Below, piece by piece: positions 5,659 through 6,627 of a stretch of 6,627 bases of DNA. The stretch spans positions 1 to 6,627 of the forward strand of contig JAQGOW010000219.1 of NCBI GenBank assembly GCA_028293405.1, given 5' to 3'. Numbering within the stretch: position 1 is the stretch's first letter; every line of letters starts with the position of its first letter. Made by a program: the position numbers and the translations under genes. The notes under the pieces were generated by a model. It did no database searches. It saw nothing but the letters and a program-made list of their open reading frames with translations, and had not been told where the DNA came from. Source of the stretch: Verrucomicrobiales bacterium. Lineage in GTDB: Bacteria > Verrucomicrobiota > Verrucomicrobiia > Limisphaerales > Palsa-1400.

Positions 5659-6627
5659 CAAACCTACATCCAACCCTATACATTTACTACACTAGCAGGC
5701 CAGCCCTCCACTATCGGCACAAATGATGGCGCGGGAAGCTCCGCACAGTTCAACAGCCCAAATGGAATCGCCAGGGACGGATCAGGAAACCTATACATCA
5801 CTGATTTTTTCAATAAATCCCTTCGTAAAGTTTCCCCGGATGGCGTCGTCACAACGCTCATCACCAACTTGCCCTCTCTCAGCCTTGGTCTCGCGATCGA
5901 TAGCCAAACCAATCTTTATATTTCGAGCATGTCCGACAACCGAATCCGCAAAATCGCTCCGGCAGGAACGAGTTGGACCATCACGGTCGTAGCTGGCACT
6001 GGCGCACCGGGCTCGCAAAACGGAGCAGGAACGTCGGCAACGTTCAATAGCCCAAACGGTATCGCCATCGATAACGCAACAAATATCTACGTGGCCGACG
6101 AGGTGAACAACACGATCCGCAAGATCGCCCCCAACGGAACCGGTTGGCTCGTTAGCACCTTGGCAGGACAAGCGCTCGCCTCTGGAACTGACGATGGCAC
6201 CAATAACGCCGCACGTTTTTTCCAACCGACCGGCCTCGCCGTCGATGGCGCGGGTAACATTTACGTGGCCGATAATGGAAACGCCTTGATTCGCAAATTA
6301 ACTCCCGTCGGCGCCAACTGGGTGGTCACGACGATCGCAGGCACCGCTCGAACAACGGGGTTCGCCGACGGCATCGGCAGTGCGGCACTATTCAACCAAC
6401 CGAACGCACTGGCGTTTGACCTCGCAACCAACCTCTACGTCACCGATCAACGCAACAACACCATTCGCAAGCTAACGCCATCGGGAACCAACTGGGTGTC
6501 AACAACCCTTGCCGGCCACCCCCCAAACAGCGGAACCACCGACGGCACCGGAAGCGCCGCCCTTTTTTCGGGCCCGGCAGCACTCGTCGTCGACAGTGCG
6601 ACCAATCTTTATGTGACCGATTCACAC
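5572..6627 (+). CDS. Secreted NHL-repeat beta-propeller protein (3' end outside window)
   Basis: An exported protein, of which 352 residues are visible. A signal peptide covers residues 1-29 (MSRTIKT, core LLGFFIIVAALL, cut near AES/QTY). From residue 41 onward it consists of NHL-type propeller repeats with the pattern (L/V/I)AG, DGxGSxAxFNxPxGIA, D, NxYVAD, NxxIRK(I/L)xPxG. Blades begin near residues 41, 96, 140, 197, 255 and 313, spaced about 55, 44, 57, 58 and 58. The second blade is short because it lacks the DGxGSxAxF loop. Six blade starts already fit one propeller, but more sequence follows. The ATG at 5572 starts a clean signal peptide; no strong Shine-Dalgarno precedes it. NHL propellers are non-catalytic interaction scaffolds in most families, so an extracellular binding role is likely; the partner is unknown. 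Related Verrucomicrobia proteins often carry Ig-like domains after the propeller, and that may hold here past the edge. Confidence 0.92.
   Translation, partial: MSRTIKTAIEHLLGFFIIVAALLPQLAESQTYIQPYTFTTLAGQPSTIGTNDGAGSSAQFNSPNGIARDGSGNLYITDFFNKSLRKVSPDGVVTTLITNLPSLSLGLAIDSQTNLYISSMSDNRIRKIAPAGTSWTITVVAGTGAPGSQNGAGTSATFNSPNGIAIDNATNIYVADEVNNTIRKIAPNGTGWLVSTLAGQALASGTDDGTNNAARFFQPTGLAVDGAGNIYVADNGNALIRKLTPVGANWVVTTIAGTARTTGFADGIGSAALFNQPNALAFDLATNLYVTDQRNNTIRKLTPSGTNWVSTTLAGHPPNSGTTDGTGSAALFSGPAALVVDSATNLYVTDSH
5692..6627 (+). repeat. NHL / beta-propeller repeat array in the coding sequence
   Basis: Six repeat units begin at about residues 41, 96, 140, 197, 255 and 313. The last three are the most regular, 58 residues each. 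Residues 285-292 and 343-350 are the identical octapeptide ATNLYVTD, but five of its eight codons differ at the third base between copies. The similarity is thus held at protein level and is not the result of a recent DNA duplication. Confidence 0.85.

Overview
The window reads as a piece of a Verrucomicrobiota chromosome, probably a relative of Pedosphaera in the former subdivision 3. This is inferred mainly from the C-terminal module of the large plus-strand protein (GTYNGLF at its start, NGEWPVYIPLY in its middle, a PIKGVVLQ-type end). As I recall, that module is typical of large secreted proteins from this phylum. The density of secreted LamG, Ig-like and NHL-repeat proteins and the lack of strong Shine-Dalgarno sites also fit. 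No database search was possible.

Left arm, minus strand (1-1283). Two genes form a tight operon transcribed leftward. The promoter-proximal gene encodes a small multi-helix membrane methyltransferase of the isoprenylcysteine carboxyl methyltransferase / phospholipid methyltransferase superfamily. It overlaps by an ATGA tetranucleotide the start of a beta-ketoacyl-ACP synthase of the FabF (KAS II) type, which runs off the left edge after 239 codons. The synthase has the active-site cysteine but an unusual sequence around it and in the segment before it. Together with the coupled methyltransferase this suggests a specialised fatty-acid or polyketide pathway continuing beyond the window, rather than the housekeeping fab operon.

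Centre (1284-1662). A divergent intergenic region without a convincing gene; it must hold the promoters of both the leftward operon and the rightward gene.

Right arm, plus strand (1663-6627). First comes a complete 1218-residue exported protein: signal peptide, then three tandem copies of a LamG/concanavalin-like domain plus an Ig-like domain with a period near 292 residues, then the Verrucomicrobia-type C-terminal module. After a 252-base gap with several small dyads comes a second exported protein, an NHL-repeat beta-propeller that is open at the right edge (352 codons visible). Both look like extracellular or cell-surface binding/adhesion-type proteins with no catalytic motif; their ligands are unknown.

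I see no tRNA, rRNA, CRISPR array, insertion sequence, integrase or phage gene. Nothing here clearly makes up a new defence or mobile system. The points most worth a second look are the divergent synthase-methyltransferase pair, the unnamed C-terminal module, and a cysteine pair that is gained or lost together among the LamG copies.
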